A program made the position numbers and the translations under genes. Shown here piece by piece: positions 44,443 through 54,466 of a stretch of 64,000 nucleotides of DNA. Every line of letters starts with the position of its first letter. The stretch's first letter is position 1. Where the stretch lies: assembly GCA_965201155.1 (NCBI GenBank), contig OZ241752.1, positions 1,612,001-1,676,000 on the forward strand, in the 5' to 3' direction. A model generated the notes under the pieces. That model was given only the letters and a program-made list of their open reading frames with translations, was not told the origin of the DNA and did not search any database. Origin of the DNA: JANQOH01 sp965201155 (GTDB lineage Bacteria; Pseudomonadota; Alphaproteobacteria; UBA7887).

Positions 44443-45350
44443 TGGCTGAGGCGTCGATCCCCGTCGATCTCACCAACCCCGGCCAGGTTTTCGCGTGCCT
44501 GGGTTTCCTCGAAGCCGCCGACATCCTGCTTGGCGACTCTCGCGGCGGCTTCGACTGGAGAAACCCGGCTGACTTGCGCTTCCACCTCACCGCTCGCGGC
44601 GGCGACAATCCGTTCGCGGGAATCCTGAGTTTTCTCGCGGAGGCTACGGTCACGACCTTTGCACCCGCGCGTTCGTCCCACAACACAAACAAATGGAAAA
44701 TCAAAACTGTTGAAGATGGCACCGGGGCATTTCCCTTCAAGGACTCCGGTCCCGACGTCTTGCCAGCGTGCCTCAGCGATAGCAGTGGCAGATCTATCGT
44801 AATCGACCACTGGGGCGACCAAGGCCGGACAGGGCGCGACAGAGTCAAATTCTGGGCCGGCGCTAACGGTTATCCGGGAGCAGGCCTGGTGCGCGATGCG
44901 CTCGACCTGGTGCGCGATGCGCTCGACCTGGTTCGCGGCCGAGCGATTGACCACGCCGACGATCCCTTTTCACTGAGCGCAAAGCAGAGCAGCAGCTTCC
45001 GTTTCGACTGGCGGCGCGATTACGTGCCGATCGACGTCGGCTTCTCGCCCAATGCGCATAAGTCGGGGATGAGAATGTGCGGTTATCCGATCGTCGAGTT
45101 GTTGGCAGCCATCGGCCTGACCAACGCACGACCCGTGCGGCGGGAAAGGCTGGAATACAGCTATGGCGTCGCTGGCCTAGCCGGTGATGAGCTGTACGAC
45201 CCGATCCTATTGCGCGCGGCTCTCGGCACTGAGAAGCCGCCCTTTCCGGGGATGCCGTTCCGAGTGTTCACCATGCGGCTGGACTGGCCCGGCAAGGAGG
45301 GTCAGGCCCGCTGCATCACCGACGTTATCGAGGAGAAACCGCCGTCATGA
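44439..45350 (+). CDS. csb3: Type I-G effector subunit Csb3 (Cas8-like)
   Basis: A 303-residue protein, the size of Csb3 rather than of the roughly 700-residue Csx17 that fills this slot in other I-G loci. Features are IPVDLTNPGQVFACLGFLEA near 6-25 (also seen at Csx17/Csb3 N-termini), FRFDWRRDYVPIDVGFSPN near 188-206 and MCGYPIVELLAAIGL near 213-227. It is thought to act as the large-subunit (Cas8) analogue. It overlaps cas3 and csb1 by four bases each. Near residues 150-165 it carries a recent-looking internal 7-residue duplication (RDALDLV twice). Confidence 0.75.
   Translation: MMAEASIPVDLTNPGQVFACLGFLEAADILLGDSRGGFDWRNPADLRFHLTARGGDNPFAGILSFLAEATVTTFAPARSSHNTNKWKIKTVEDGTGAFPFKDSGPDVLPACLSDSSGRSIVIDHWGDQGRTGRDRVKFWAGANGYPGAGLVRDALDLVRDALDLVRGRAIDHADDPFSLSAKQSSSFRFDWRRDYVPIDVGFSPNAHKSGMRMCGYPIVELLAAIGLTNARPVRRERLEYSYGVAGLAGDELYDPILLRAALGTEKPPFPGMPFRVFTMRLDWPGKEGQARCITDVIEEKPPS
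44886..44937 (+). repeat. 21-nt tandem duplication inside csb3
   Basis: CTGGTGCGCGATGCGCTCGA plus C occurs exactly twice (44886-44906 and 44907-44927), followed by a partial third unit (CTGGTTCGCG). It adds the repeated residues LVRDALD in frame. Exact identity of the two units suggests a recent slippage or duplication event. Confidence 0.9.
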
Positions 45351-46378
45351 CCGAACTCGACACCGCTTTCGCCGAGCACTGTGCCAATGATCGCACCGGC
45401 CCCGTGGCGCTGACGTTGCGCCAGACGCTGCTGCCGGTAGAGGGCAAAGATGCGGTGATCTTTCCGCCGACCTATGCCGGCATCGGCTACAATATTGACA
45501 TCCTCACCGACGGCACCAAGGTCGCTACCATCGACAGCGTGGGATCTCAGGCCAACCGAATGGAGCCGGTTTTCGAGGAAGAACCATACGCCTCCTTGGT
45601 TCCACAGGTGACGATCACCTACGGCAATGACAAGTCGATCTCCATTCTCCGGACGGGGCATCGGCTGGGCGATGCGCTTATACGCTCCACGGCGCTCGCT
45701 GATGAAGCCAACGCCGCCTTCACCATGCTTCTCGATACCGACGACGCCACACGGATCGCGAAACTGGCGCCGACCTCGCTTGTGTTCGGCGCATGGGATT
45801 CGCGCGACACGCAGGCCAAGCTGCCGCGCATCGTGCAATCGGTCATCCGCGCCTGGGACATCGACAAACTTACGCGCTCCGCACAATACGACCCGCGGAT
45901 CAACTATGCCGAACTTGGCACATTCACCGAAGCCGAGCAGAAGAAGCAGGAGGGGAATGCGAAGAGTTTGTTGGCGCAACGCGGTTTCGTTCATGTTCCT
46001 GCGACGGAAGAGCACGGTGGAATCGTTGTTCATGGCGATATCCGCCGCACCGTGACCGTCAACCTTGTGGCGCTGCGCCGCCTCGGCGGAGACGGTGGCC
46101 AAGCGCTACGGAACTACGCACTGGGGCTTGCACTTGTCGCAGCGACCGCGCCGCTCGACGGGTTCCTGCGGCAAGGCTGCCTGCTCATCCCTGACCCCGA
46201 TGCGCCTGCATCGTGGGCGGTGGTCAGCCGCAACGGGACGCGCGAAGCAATTGAACTGGAAGAAAATGCCGCGCTTGCCTTCGCACGGGAAGCGGCAGCG
46301 GCCTTCGGTGTGGGTGAGAACCGTACCGTCAAGTTCGACAAGGACCGGGCCAAGGCTGATGCCAGGAAGAAGGCGTGA
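45347..46378 (+). CDS. csb1: Type I-G Cas7 backbone protein Csb1
   Basis: A 343-residue RAMP protein of the GSU0053 family. Typical segments are LRQTLLPVEGKDAVIFPPTY near 23-42, SVGSQANRMEPVFEEEPY near 65-82, SLVFGAWDSRDTQAKLPRIV near 144-163 and RGFVHVPATEEHGGIVVHGD near 206-225. Multiple copies would coat the crRNA in the cascade complex. It starts four bases before the csb3 stop and is followed after three bases by csb2. Confidence 0.9.
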   Translation: MTELDTAFAEHCANDRTGPVALTLRQTLLPVEGKDAVIFPPTYAGIGYNIDILTDGTKVATIDSVGSQANRMEPVFEEEPYASLVPQVTITYGNDKSISILRTGHRLGDALIRSTALADEANAAFTMLLDTDDATRIAKLAPTSLVFGAWDSRDTQAKLPRIVQSVIRAWDIDKLTRSAQYDPRINYAELGTFTEAEQKKQEGNAKSLLAQRGFVHVPATEEHGGIVVHGDIRRTVTVNLVALRRLGGDGGQALRNYALGLALVAATAPLDGFLRQGCLLIPDPDAPASWAVVSRNGTREAIELEENAALAFAREAAAAFGVGENRTVKFDKDRAKADARKKA

Positions 46379-46381
46379 ATC

Positions 46382-48598
46382 ATGGGGCGCGCGTTTCTCG
46401 TCGCTGTGAGGTTTCACGAGGGCCGCTACCACGGCGCCAGCGGCTGGCCGCCCGCCCCGGCGCGGCTATTCCAGGCGCTGGTGGCGGGTGCTGCCAGGGG
46501 CTCGGTACTGCCGCAGGTGGCGCGGGATGCGCTGGAATGGCTGGAGCGGCTGCCGTCTCCGGTGATCGCGGCCGCGCGCGGGGCGCCAGGCCAGCGCTAC
46601 ACCAAGTTCGTGCCCAACAACGACTTGGACGCCTCGCTTTCGGCAAAGCAGGTTCCCCGAATTGATGATGCAGTAGCATCCATCCGTGCCGGCAAGACAA
46701 TCCACCCCATCCTGTTCGATGCCACTGTGCCGATCCTTTACTGCTGGTCCTTCGACGGCGGCGATACGCAAGCGAGAGCGCTGTGCGAATTGGCGGAACG
46801 CCTCTATCAATTCGGCCGCGGCATCGACATGGCTTGGGCCGATGCCGTCGTGATCGACGCACAGGAAGCGCAAAAGCGGCTCTCCGACCACCGCGGCATC
46901 ATCTACCGCCCGTCCGGGGGCGCCGGCGCGGGCCGCAATCTGCTCTGCCCGCAACGCGGAACCGAACAGAGCCTCAGGACCCGCTTTGACGGGATGCGCA
47001 CCCGCTTCCGGCGCAGCGGAAGCAACCGCAGGCCCATTCAGGTGTTTGTTCAGCCCCCCAAGCCGCTCCTTGCGAGCGTTACCTATAATGCACCGCCTGT
47101 TCGCCTTGTGTTTGCACTGCGCGGGGAGGGTGACCAAGGCGGCTTCGCTCCGCGGCGGCTGAGCGAAGCGGCAACGCTTGTCACCGAGGCGCGCGATCAG
47201 GCAGCGCGAAGGCTGTGTGATGCAGCACCGGCGCAAGCCGACGACGTCGAGCGCTATCTGATCGGTCGGGGTGCCACGGAAAGCGATAAAGCGGGGCGGG
47301 TGCGGATCATACCGTTGCCATCGGTTGGCCACGTTCACGCCGACATGATGATTCGCCGACTCGCGATTTACGTGCCGCAATCCTGCCCGCTACGGACCGA
47401 TGATCTCGCGTGGGCCTTCGCGCAGGTCACTTGGGCCAATGCCGACGGGGTGGTGCTTAGCGGGCTGCAGCGCATGGACGATGACGCCATGGCGGCTCGC
47501 TATGAACGCGGCGAGCGATGCTGGCGCAGCGTGACCCCGCTAGCGCTCACTACTTCCCGGCGACGGCGCAACGATCCCGCGCGAACAAAGGAAGAAGCCA
47601 AGGGCGCCGCCGAACGGGTGCGCGAGGAATTGCGCGCCAAACGCGTCATACGCCAGGCCCTGCGTCACGCCGCGGTCGGCGTTTCGCCGACGGTGGTGCA
47701 GGTGCAGAGGGAACCGTTCTACGGTAATGGCGAGAGAGCGGAGTCGTTCTCCGGTAATACGCGATTTCCGAAAGAAGTCCTGTGGCATGCGGCGGTCACC
47801 TTTGCGGAACCGGTGGCCGGGCCGCTGCTTCTAGGCGACGGTCGTTATATCGGCCTCGGCCTCATGCGACCTGTTGATCCAATGCCTGGCGTGCTGGCGT
47901 TCGCAATCGCGGCGGGTCTCTCGGAGAGCGCGGATCCGGTCGTCGTGGCGCACGCCGCACGCCGCGCCATGCTGGCCCGAGTGCAGAAAGCACTGCCACG
48001 TGGCCAAGCCCTTCCTCGCTATGTGAGCGGCCACGAGGATGACGGGGAGCCCGCCGGAGGCGGCGACCATCGCCATATCGCCGTTGTTCCCGATCTGCTG
48101 CGCCGGCGCCTGCTTTTCATTGCTCCGAGCTATCTGCAACGCGGCGGGGTAAGCTGGCCAGAAGTCCGCAGCAGTCACGCCCGGCTAGAGCGCGCGCTTG
48201 AAGGCATGAGCCTATTGCGCGCAGGCCGGGCGGGCAGTCTGAGGCTTGCGCCGGCAGCGCTGGACGCAGAAAGCGACATGTTATTCATGCCCTCGCGGGT
48301 CTGGGAAAGCGTATCTGATTATCGAGTGACCCGTCATCGCCGTCGATTGACGAACGAAGAAGCGCTGAAGGTTGATGCTATTACCGAACTGGCTCGCACA
48401 GGCTGGCCAGAGCCTGAAGCTGTCAAAATCCTGTCGGCGCGACGCGGGCCGCAAGGTGGTCTGTCGGGCAGGCTGCGGCTTGAGTTCGCTGCGGCAGAGA
48501 AGGGGCCGCTCATCATCGGCCGCACGTCGCACAAGGGTGGGGGGGTGTTCGCGACCTCACCTGCCGTGCGGGCGGAAGCTACCGGAGACTCCCGTTGA
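46382..48598 (+). CDS. csb2: Type I-G Cas5-Cas6 fusion protein Csb2
   Basis: A 738-residue protein. The N-terminal Cas5-like part opens MGRAFLVAVRFHEGRYHGAS, with WPPAPARLFQALVAGAA near 22-38. The middle has basic clusters (RRRRNDPARTKEE, near 400). The C-terminal region, GNTRFPKEVLWHAAVTFAEP near 458-477 and LLLGDGRYIGLGLMRP near 482-497, fits the Cas6-like part that processes crRNA and binds its handle; the rest continues to SRLEFAAAEKGPLIIGRTSH near 710. It is longer than many Csb2 proteins, so an extra C-terminal domain is possible. Confidence 0.88.
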   Translation: MGRAFLVAVRFHEGRYHGASGWPPAPARLFQALVAGAARGSVLPQVARDALEWLERLPSPVIAAARGAPGQRYTKFVPNNDLDASLSAKQVPRIDDAVASIRAGKTIHPILFDATVPILYCWSFDGGDTQARALCELAERLYQFGRGIDMAWADAVVIDAQEAQKRLSDHRGIIYRPSGGAGAGRNLLCPQRGTEQSLRTRFDGMRTRFRRSGSNRRPIQVFVQPPKPLLASVTYNAPPVRLVFALRGEGDQGGFAPRRLSEAATLVTEARDQAARRLCDAAPAQADDVERYLIGRGATESDKAGRVRIIPLPSVGHVHADMMIRRLAIYVPQSCPLRTDDLAWAFAQVTWANADGVVLSGLQRMDDDAMAARYERGERCWRSVTPLALTTSRRRRNDPARTKEEAKGAAERVREELRAKRVIRQALRHAAVGVSPTVVQVQREPFYGNGERAESFSGNTRFPKEVLWHAAVTFAEPVAGPLLLGDGRYIGLGLMRPVDPMPGVLAFAIAAGLSESADPVVVAHAARRAMLARVQKALPRGQALPRYVSGHEDDGEPAGGGDHRHIAVVPDLLRRRLLFIAPSYLQRGGVSWPEVRSSHARLERALEGMSLLRAGRAGSLRLAPAALDAESDMLFMPSRVWESVSDYRVTRHRRRLTNEEALKVDAITELARTGWPEPEAVKILSARRGPQGGLSGRLRLEFAAAEKGPLIIGRTSHKGGGVFATSPAVRAEATGDSR

Positions 48599-48700
48599 GG
48601 CCAGACCGTCAGCGATCGCCCCGTTCCGCGCAGCACCGCAATGGCCTTCAACCCTCATGACCAGACGCCCGGACTGCAACGATGATCTGCGTCTATCTGC

Positions 48701-49372
48701 CTATCGGCGCTGGAAGCGGAGGTAGGTGCAGGCGCGGCCGGCGTTTGTGGCCTTGCGTTCGTACCGGGTTTCGGGCCAGTCGGGGGGGCGGTGGCGCCAG
48801 TCGGCGGGGGTGGGGGTGTGCCATGCGAAGGCGGGATGGGCGAGCAGGCGGGCGAGAATCCAGCGGCAATAGCCGCGGTGGTCGGTGGCAAGGCGGAGTT
48901 CCGCACCAGCGGCCATGACGCGCGCCAGTTCGTCAAGAAAAGCTGCGGAGAGCAGACGGCGCTTGTGGTGGCGGGTTTTCGGCCACGGGTCGGGAAACAG
49001 GATTAATACACGCGCGAGGCAGGCAGACGGCAAGGCAGCCACCAGCGGGCGCGCGTCATCAGGAAATATGCGGATGTTGGTCAGTCCGGCGCCGCGGATA
49101 TGCGACAGCGCGGCGGCGATGCCGTTTACGAACGCCTCGGCGCCGAGGATGGCGGCATGGGGATGATGTTCCGCCTGCCAGGCGAGATGCTCGCCGCCGC
49201 CAAAGCCGATCTCCAGCCACAGGGGAGCGTCAGCGGCAAAGTTGAATGCAGCCCAAGGATCCGCAATGGCGCCGCTTTCCGGCAGGTGAATGCGGAGCTT
49301 CGGAAGAGCCGACTCCAGCAGGGCGCGGCGCTGCGGACGCAGCCGCGGCCCGCGCCGGCGTCCGTGGAGCAT
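48701..49372 (-). CDS. trmB: tRNA (guanine-N7-)-methyltransferase TrmB
   Basis: A 223-residue SAM-dependent enzyme forming m7G46 in tRNA. Family motifs are LEIGFGGGEHLAWQAEHHP near 55-73 (SAM binding), LFPDPWPKTRHHKRRLLS near 130-147 (catalytic and tRNA contact) and the C-terminal TRYERKATNAGR near 205. The ATG at 49372 gives MLHGRRRGPRLRPQRRALLE, which is the usual start. It lies 10 bases after metK on the same strand. Confidence 0.94.
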   Translation of the reverse strand: MLHGRRRGPRLRPQRRALLESALPKLRIHLPESGAIADPWAAFNFAADAPLWLEIGFGGGEHLAWQAEHHPHAAILGAEAFVNGIAAALSHIRGAGLTNIRIFPDDARPLVAALPSACLARVLILFPDPWPKTRHHKRRLLSAAFLDELARVMAAGAELRLATDHRGYCRWILARLLAHPAFAWHTPTPADWRHRPPDWPETRYERKATNAGRACTYLRFQRR

Positions 49373-49382
49373 GGCGGAAAGG

Positions 49383-50552
<1,170 letters not shown>

Positions 50553-50683
50553 ATGCGCCTCTGGGTGTTGGGAGCGCGGGCGGGCGGCTCGCGGCTTGCA
50601 CCGCCCTGGCAGGGGAGTATCCCGCCGGCCGCGCGTTTCTCAAGCCGAAAATAACGCAGATGTCGATGGCGCCGCGCGGCGGC

Positions 50684-52351
50684 TCATGCACTCTGCTGCC
50701 GCTCGGCGGCGACATAGGGAGGCGGCACAAAATAGGGCGGGAAAGGTCCGACGGCGGCCATATCGACTTCCACGATCGTCGGGCCGTCGATTGCCAGCGC
50801 TTCGGCGATGCGGGTTCCGAATTCGTCTGCGCGGGTGACGCCGAGCCACGGCAGGCCGGCAAGGGCGGCGAGCTGCTGCAGGTCCGGTCCCGCCATATCC
50901 GCATAATTGTGCCGCCCGCCATACATGCGGTCCTGAATCTGCTTGATGACGCCGTAGCCGCCGTCATTCATCACCACCAGCACCATTTGGGGGCGTTCCT
51001 GCGCGATGGTCCACAGTTCGGCGAGGCTGAGATAGAAGCCGCCATCGCCAGTCATGGCGACGACCTTGCGCCCGCCGCCGCCGAGCGCGGCGCCGACTCC
51101 CAGCGGCAGGCCCGGACCGATCGCCGCGCTGGCGGGATAGACATTGTCGTGCTCGCCGAAGAAGGGAAAGATGCGGTTTGCCCAGGTAGTGTGGTTGAGG
51201 GTGATGTCGCGCACGAAAATCCCGTCCCTGGGCAGCGCCTCGCGCAATTGGTCGGACCAGTCGCCGTAGATGCCGAGGGTCTGACGATAGGCAGCGGTAG
51301 CGGTGCGGCGTGTTTCGGTGACATCGGTGCGCAGGGCGGGGTCGAATTCAGCGTCCTGGAGGCGGTCCGCAAGGGCGTCCAGCGTCAGTGCGCAATCGGC
51401 GGCGATGAACAGCTCGTTGCGGTAGGCGCGGCCGTCAGCGGCGGGATCGACGTCGATCTGCACCAGGCGCGAGGGCAGGCGCAAGGACTGGTCGCGGGTT
51501 TCCTGTCCGCGCAGACGGGAACCGGCGATGATCATGAGGTCGATACCGGCGTAGAACTCTTCGATTTCCGGGGTGCCGCTGAGCGATCCCAATGTCATGG
51601 GGTGGTCTTCCGGCAGCACGCCGCGGCCCTTCCAGCTTGTGACGACAGGGATGCCGAGATCGGCGAGGCGGGTGACGGCAGCGCGGCAGCCGCGGGCGCC
51701 GCTTCCCGCCCAGAGAAGGGGCCGCCGCGCCGCGCGCACGGTCCGCACCAGCGCATCAAGTGCTTCCGCACTCGGCGGAACGGGCGGCGGGACGGGCAGG
51801 CTCAAGGCGTCAAGGGTTGCCGGACGGGGGATGACCGAGCGCTGGATGTCGATGGGAATTTCAACGCTGACCGGCCCGGTAGGGGGCGTCAAGGCTTCGG
51901 CGGCGGCGCGCGAAAGCGTGCCGAGGGCGGTGTCCGGGGAACGGACGCGCCACGCAGATTTGGACACGGAATCCAGCATGTCGAGTTGCTGCGGGACGTC
52001 ATGCACGGCGCCCTGGGCGCGGTCCACATTCGCGGTTGCGGTCTGTCCGGTGAGGTGCAGCAGGGGAGTTCCCGAAAAGCGCGCCTCGACAAGCGCGCCG
52101 GCGGCGTTGGCAGCGCCGGGTCCGGTGCTGGTGATGAGAACGCCGAGGCCGCCGGATACGCGGGCATGGGCGTCCGCCATATGGCCGGCGCCAGCTTCGC
52201 CGCGTGCGGTGACAAAGCGGACGGCATTGCCGCGGGCGATGGCGTCAAGCATCGGCAGATTGTGAATCGAAACGACGCCGTAAGCGGTATCGACGCCGCA
52301 GGCGTGGAGAAACGCCGCGACGACCTCGCCGACTGTCATGCGGTCATCCAT
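50684..52351 (-). CDS. Thiamine diphosphate-dependent enzyme (acetolactate synthase-like)
   Basis: A 555-residue ThDP enzyme. The activating glutamate is in RGEAGAGHMADAHARVSG near 50-67, the middle domain holds a Rossmann-like nucleotide fold, and the ThDP-magnesium motif GDGGFYLSLAELWTIAQER begins near 413 and ends with MNDGGYG near 440. It resembles acetolactate synthase large subunits, benzoylformate decarboxylase and similar carboligases. No small subunit gene (ilvH) is adjacent, so a biosynthetic role is not certain. Start chosen at 52351 because AAGGAAAGG lies at the right distance. Confidence 0.85.
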   Translation of the reverse strand: MDDRMTVGEVVAAFLHACGVDTAYGVVSIHNLPMLDAIARGNAVRFVTARGEAGAGHMADAHARVSGGLGVLITSTGPGAANAAGALVEARFSGTPLLHLTGQTATANVDRAQGAVHDVPQQLDMLDSVSKSAWRVRSPDTALGTLSRAAAEALTPPTGPVSVEIPIDIQRSVIPRPATLDALSLPVPPPVPPSAEALDALVRTVRAARRPLLWAGSGARGCRAAVTRLADLGIPVVTSWKGRGVLPEDHPMTLGSLSGTPEIEEFYAGIDLMIIAGSRLRGQETRDQSLRLPSRLVQIDVDPAADGRAYRNELFIAADCALTLDALADRLQDAEFDPALRTDVTETRRTATAAYRQTLGIYGDWSDQLREALPRDGIFVRDITLNHTTWANRIFPFFGEHDNVYPASAAIGPGLPLGVGAALGGGGRKVVAMTGDGGFYLSLAELWTIAQERPQMVLVVMNDGGYGVIKQIQDRMYGGRHNYADMAGPDLQQLAALAGLPWLGVTRADEFGTRIAEALAIDGPTIVEVDMAAVGPFPPYFVPPPYVAAERQQSA

Positions 52352-52521
52352 GCCTGCCATCCTTTCCTTGTGCGGTGCTCCGGTAAGGAGCAGATGTCCG
52401 AACATACGGCGCCCGCATGGGTTTCAGGCGGGCGCGGTCAACGCGCGCAATCGATTCACGCGCAATGATGTTGTTGCTCACGCGGTCAGTTTACACGCGC
52501 AGATATCAGTCACTCGCGCGG

Positions 52522-53745
52522 TCAGGTTACGCGCTCGATTGCCACGGCGGTTCCTTCGCCGCCGCCGATACAGAGAGCGGCAACGCCCTTGCGCAGGCCG
52601 TATTTCTGCAGCGCCGCGGCGAGGGTGACGATGATGCGGGAGCCGGACGAGCCGATGGGGTGCCCCATGGCGCAGGCGCCGCCATGGACATTGACTTTTT
52701 CTGCCGGCAGCCCGTGTTCCTTCATGGCGGCCATTGTCACGACGGCGAAGGCTTCGTTGATTTCCCACAGGTCGACCGAGTCCTTGTCCCAGCCGCTTTT
52801 CGCCAGCACGGAATCTATGGCGCTGACTGGGGCGGTGGTGAACCATTCCGGGCTGTGGCTGTGGGTGGCGTGCGCAGTGATGGCGGCGATGGGGGTGAGG
52901 CCGCGGCGTTCGGCTTCCGAGCGGCGCATCAGCACGAGAGCGCTGGCGCCGTCGGAAATCGAACTCGAGTTTGCGGCGGTGACGGTTCCGCCCTTGCGGA
53001 AGGCGGGGCGCAGGGAGGGGATGCGGTCGATGGACGCAGTGAAGGGCTGCTCATCGCGCTCGACCCGTGTTTCGCCCTTTCGGGTGGTGACGGTAACAGG
53101 CGTCATTTCCTCGGCGAAGCTGCCGTTTTCATTGGCTTCGCGGCCGCGGTTCAGCGAGCGAATGGCGAATGCGTCCTGTTCCTCGCGGGTGAACTGGTAT
53201 TTTTCAGCGGTGTTTTCGGCGAACACACCCATCAGCCGTCCGCGGTCATAGGCGTCTTCGAGGCCGTCGAGAAACATGTGATCCTTGACCTCACCATGCC
53301 CCATGCGCATGCCGGCGCGCGCCTTGGGCAGCAGATAGGGGGCGTTGGTCATGCTTTCGAGCCCGCCGGAAACCACGATGTCGGCGGAGCCGGCGGCGAT
53401 CAGGTCATGGCCGAACATGGTCGCTTTCATTCCCGACCCGCACATCTTGTTGACCGTGGTCGCGCCGACCGAGTTGGGCACGCCCGCAGTAATGGCGGCC
53501 TGCCGCGCCGGAGCCTGGCCCTGCCCCGCCTGCAGCACGCAGCCCATGATGACCTCGCTGACCTCGGCGCCGTCGAGACCGGCGCGCTCAAGCGCACCCT
53601 TGATCGCCGCGGCGCCGAGGGCGGGCGCTGCGACCGGGGCCAGCGTGCCCTGAAAGCTGCCCATGGGGGTGCGCGCCATTCCGGCGATGACGATCGGATC
53701 CCGTGTCAGGTCTTCTGCGGAGGCTGCGGTCGGTTGTGCGGCCAT
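52522..53745 (-). CDS. Acetyl-CoA C-acetyltransferase (thiolase)
   Basis: A 407-residue thiolase. The nucleophilic cysteine is in NKMCGSGMKA near 103; NEAFAVVTM lies near 335; GGACAMGHPIGSSGSR near 360-375; and the second cysteine is in CIGGGEGTAVA near 395. It is most like biosynthetic or degradative acetyl-CoA acetyltransferases (PhaA/AtoB), condensing or cleaving acetoacetyl-CoA. A short sequence near its stop (GCGGTCAGGTTACGCG) is imperfectly repeated about 40 bases further on (52479-52500). It is the second thiolase of the window, distinct from the one at 21969. Confidence 0.92.
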   Translation of the reverse strand: MAAQPTAASAEDLTRDPIVIAGMARTPMGSFQGTLAPVAAPALGAAAIKGALERAGLDGAEVSEVIMGCVLQAGQGQAPARQAAITAGVPNSVGATTVNKMCGSGMKATMFGHDLIAAGSADIVVSGGLESMTNAPYLLPKARAGMRMGHGEVKDHMFLDGLEDAYDRGRLMGVFAENTAEKYQFTREEQDAFAIRSLNRGREANENGSFAEEMTPVTVTTRKGETRVERDEQPFTASIDRIPSLRPAFRKGGTVTAANSSSISDGASALVLMRRSEAERRGLTPIAAITAHATHSHSPEWFTTAPVSAIDSVLAKSGWDKDSVDLWEINEAFAVVTMAAMKEHGLPAEKVNVHGGACAMGHPIGSSGSRIIVTLAAALQKYGLRKGVAALCIGGGEGTAVAIERVT

Positions 53746-53886
53746 GTTCGTCTCCTGTGATGGTCCGGTTCAGGTTTCAGGCCAGCATAGCATGAATCGC
53801 GGGAAATTTGTGCACATGCGAAAACATCTGTTGCGATGCAGCAATCGCGCCGGCGCCGGGGTCTGTTCGAAGTCAGGTGTTCGGCG

Positions 53887-54330
53887 TCATCCGAGCGGCA
53901 GGCGCTCTATGCTTCCGCGGCGTGAGCAGGTGAAACGGTGCACCTTGGGGCCGATAGTGATTTCGAGAATGTAGCGGCGGCTCTCCGGGTCATCCACCGG
54001 TTCGACGATCGCGACACGAGCGCTCCCCATCGCGGCATAGACTTCAGAGAATTGCTTGAGGCGTTCGTAACAGAGCTGGAAGCTGACGGCGGCGGCGGGC
54101 GGCGCGGCCATCCCCACGAGCAAGGTGGCGGCGCAGGCGGCAGCAACGCGCCGGCAGCCGAAAAAGCCCTCCCGCGCCATTTGCGTTGCCGGCACGCGGT
54201 CCGGGTCGGGGGTCTGGTCGCGGCGCACGGGGACCAGTTCTCCGGTGACGGGATCGAAGGTGAGTTCCTCGCCCTGGTCGGCATTGTCGGCGATGGCTTC
54301 GAAGCTCTCCCGCAACTCCCTGCTGCTCAT
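53887..54330 (-). CDS. Membrane-anchored small protein at the end of the ubiquitin-like cluster
   Basis: A 147-residue protein of unknown family. Residues 1-55 are polar and acidic (LTFDPVTGELVPV near 23-35), residues about 62-82 form one membrane segment (AAACAATLLVGMAAPPAAA), and the rest looks like a helix followed by three strands ending in RRGSIERLPLG. Arginines before the membrane segment (EGFFGCRR) predict N-in. It ends in glycine, as ubiquitin-like proteins do, but no beta-grasp is evident. The start at 54330 has an AGGAGG site. It lies 136 bases after the E2-like gene on the same strand; a shared transcript is inferred. Confidence 0.55.
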   Translation of the reverse strand: MSSRELRESFEAIADNADQGEELTFDPVTGELVPVRRDQTPDPDRVPATQMAREGFFGCRRVAAACAATLLVGMAAPPAAAVSFQLCYERLKQFSEVYAAMGSARVAIVEPVDDPESRRYILEITIGPKVHRFTCSRRGSIERLPLG

Positions 54331-54466
54331 CCCGGGTCCTCCTGTCGTCATGTTCGCGCCGGGCAAAGATGGCCGCCGCACCTGCAGGTGAAGCATCGAT
54401 AGCCCATTTCCCGGTCATATTCCAGCGGCAGCCGGCGGGCGGTCCGGGCGCCGGATTACCGGGAGA

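Noticed and set aside
50553..50683. Possible SAM or SAM/SAH riboswitch before metK
   Set aside because: Checked for the conserved pseudoknot elements; only GC-rich hairpins are seen and no core motif can be matched.
52440..52521. Imperfect repeats of GCGGTCAG-TTACGCG near the thiolase stop
   Set aside because: Short and imperfect; probably a small local duplication without function.
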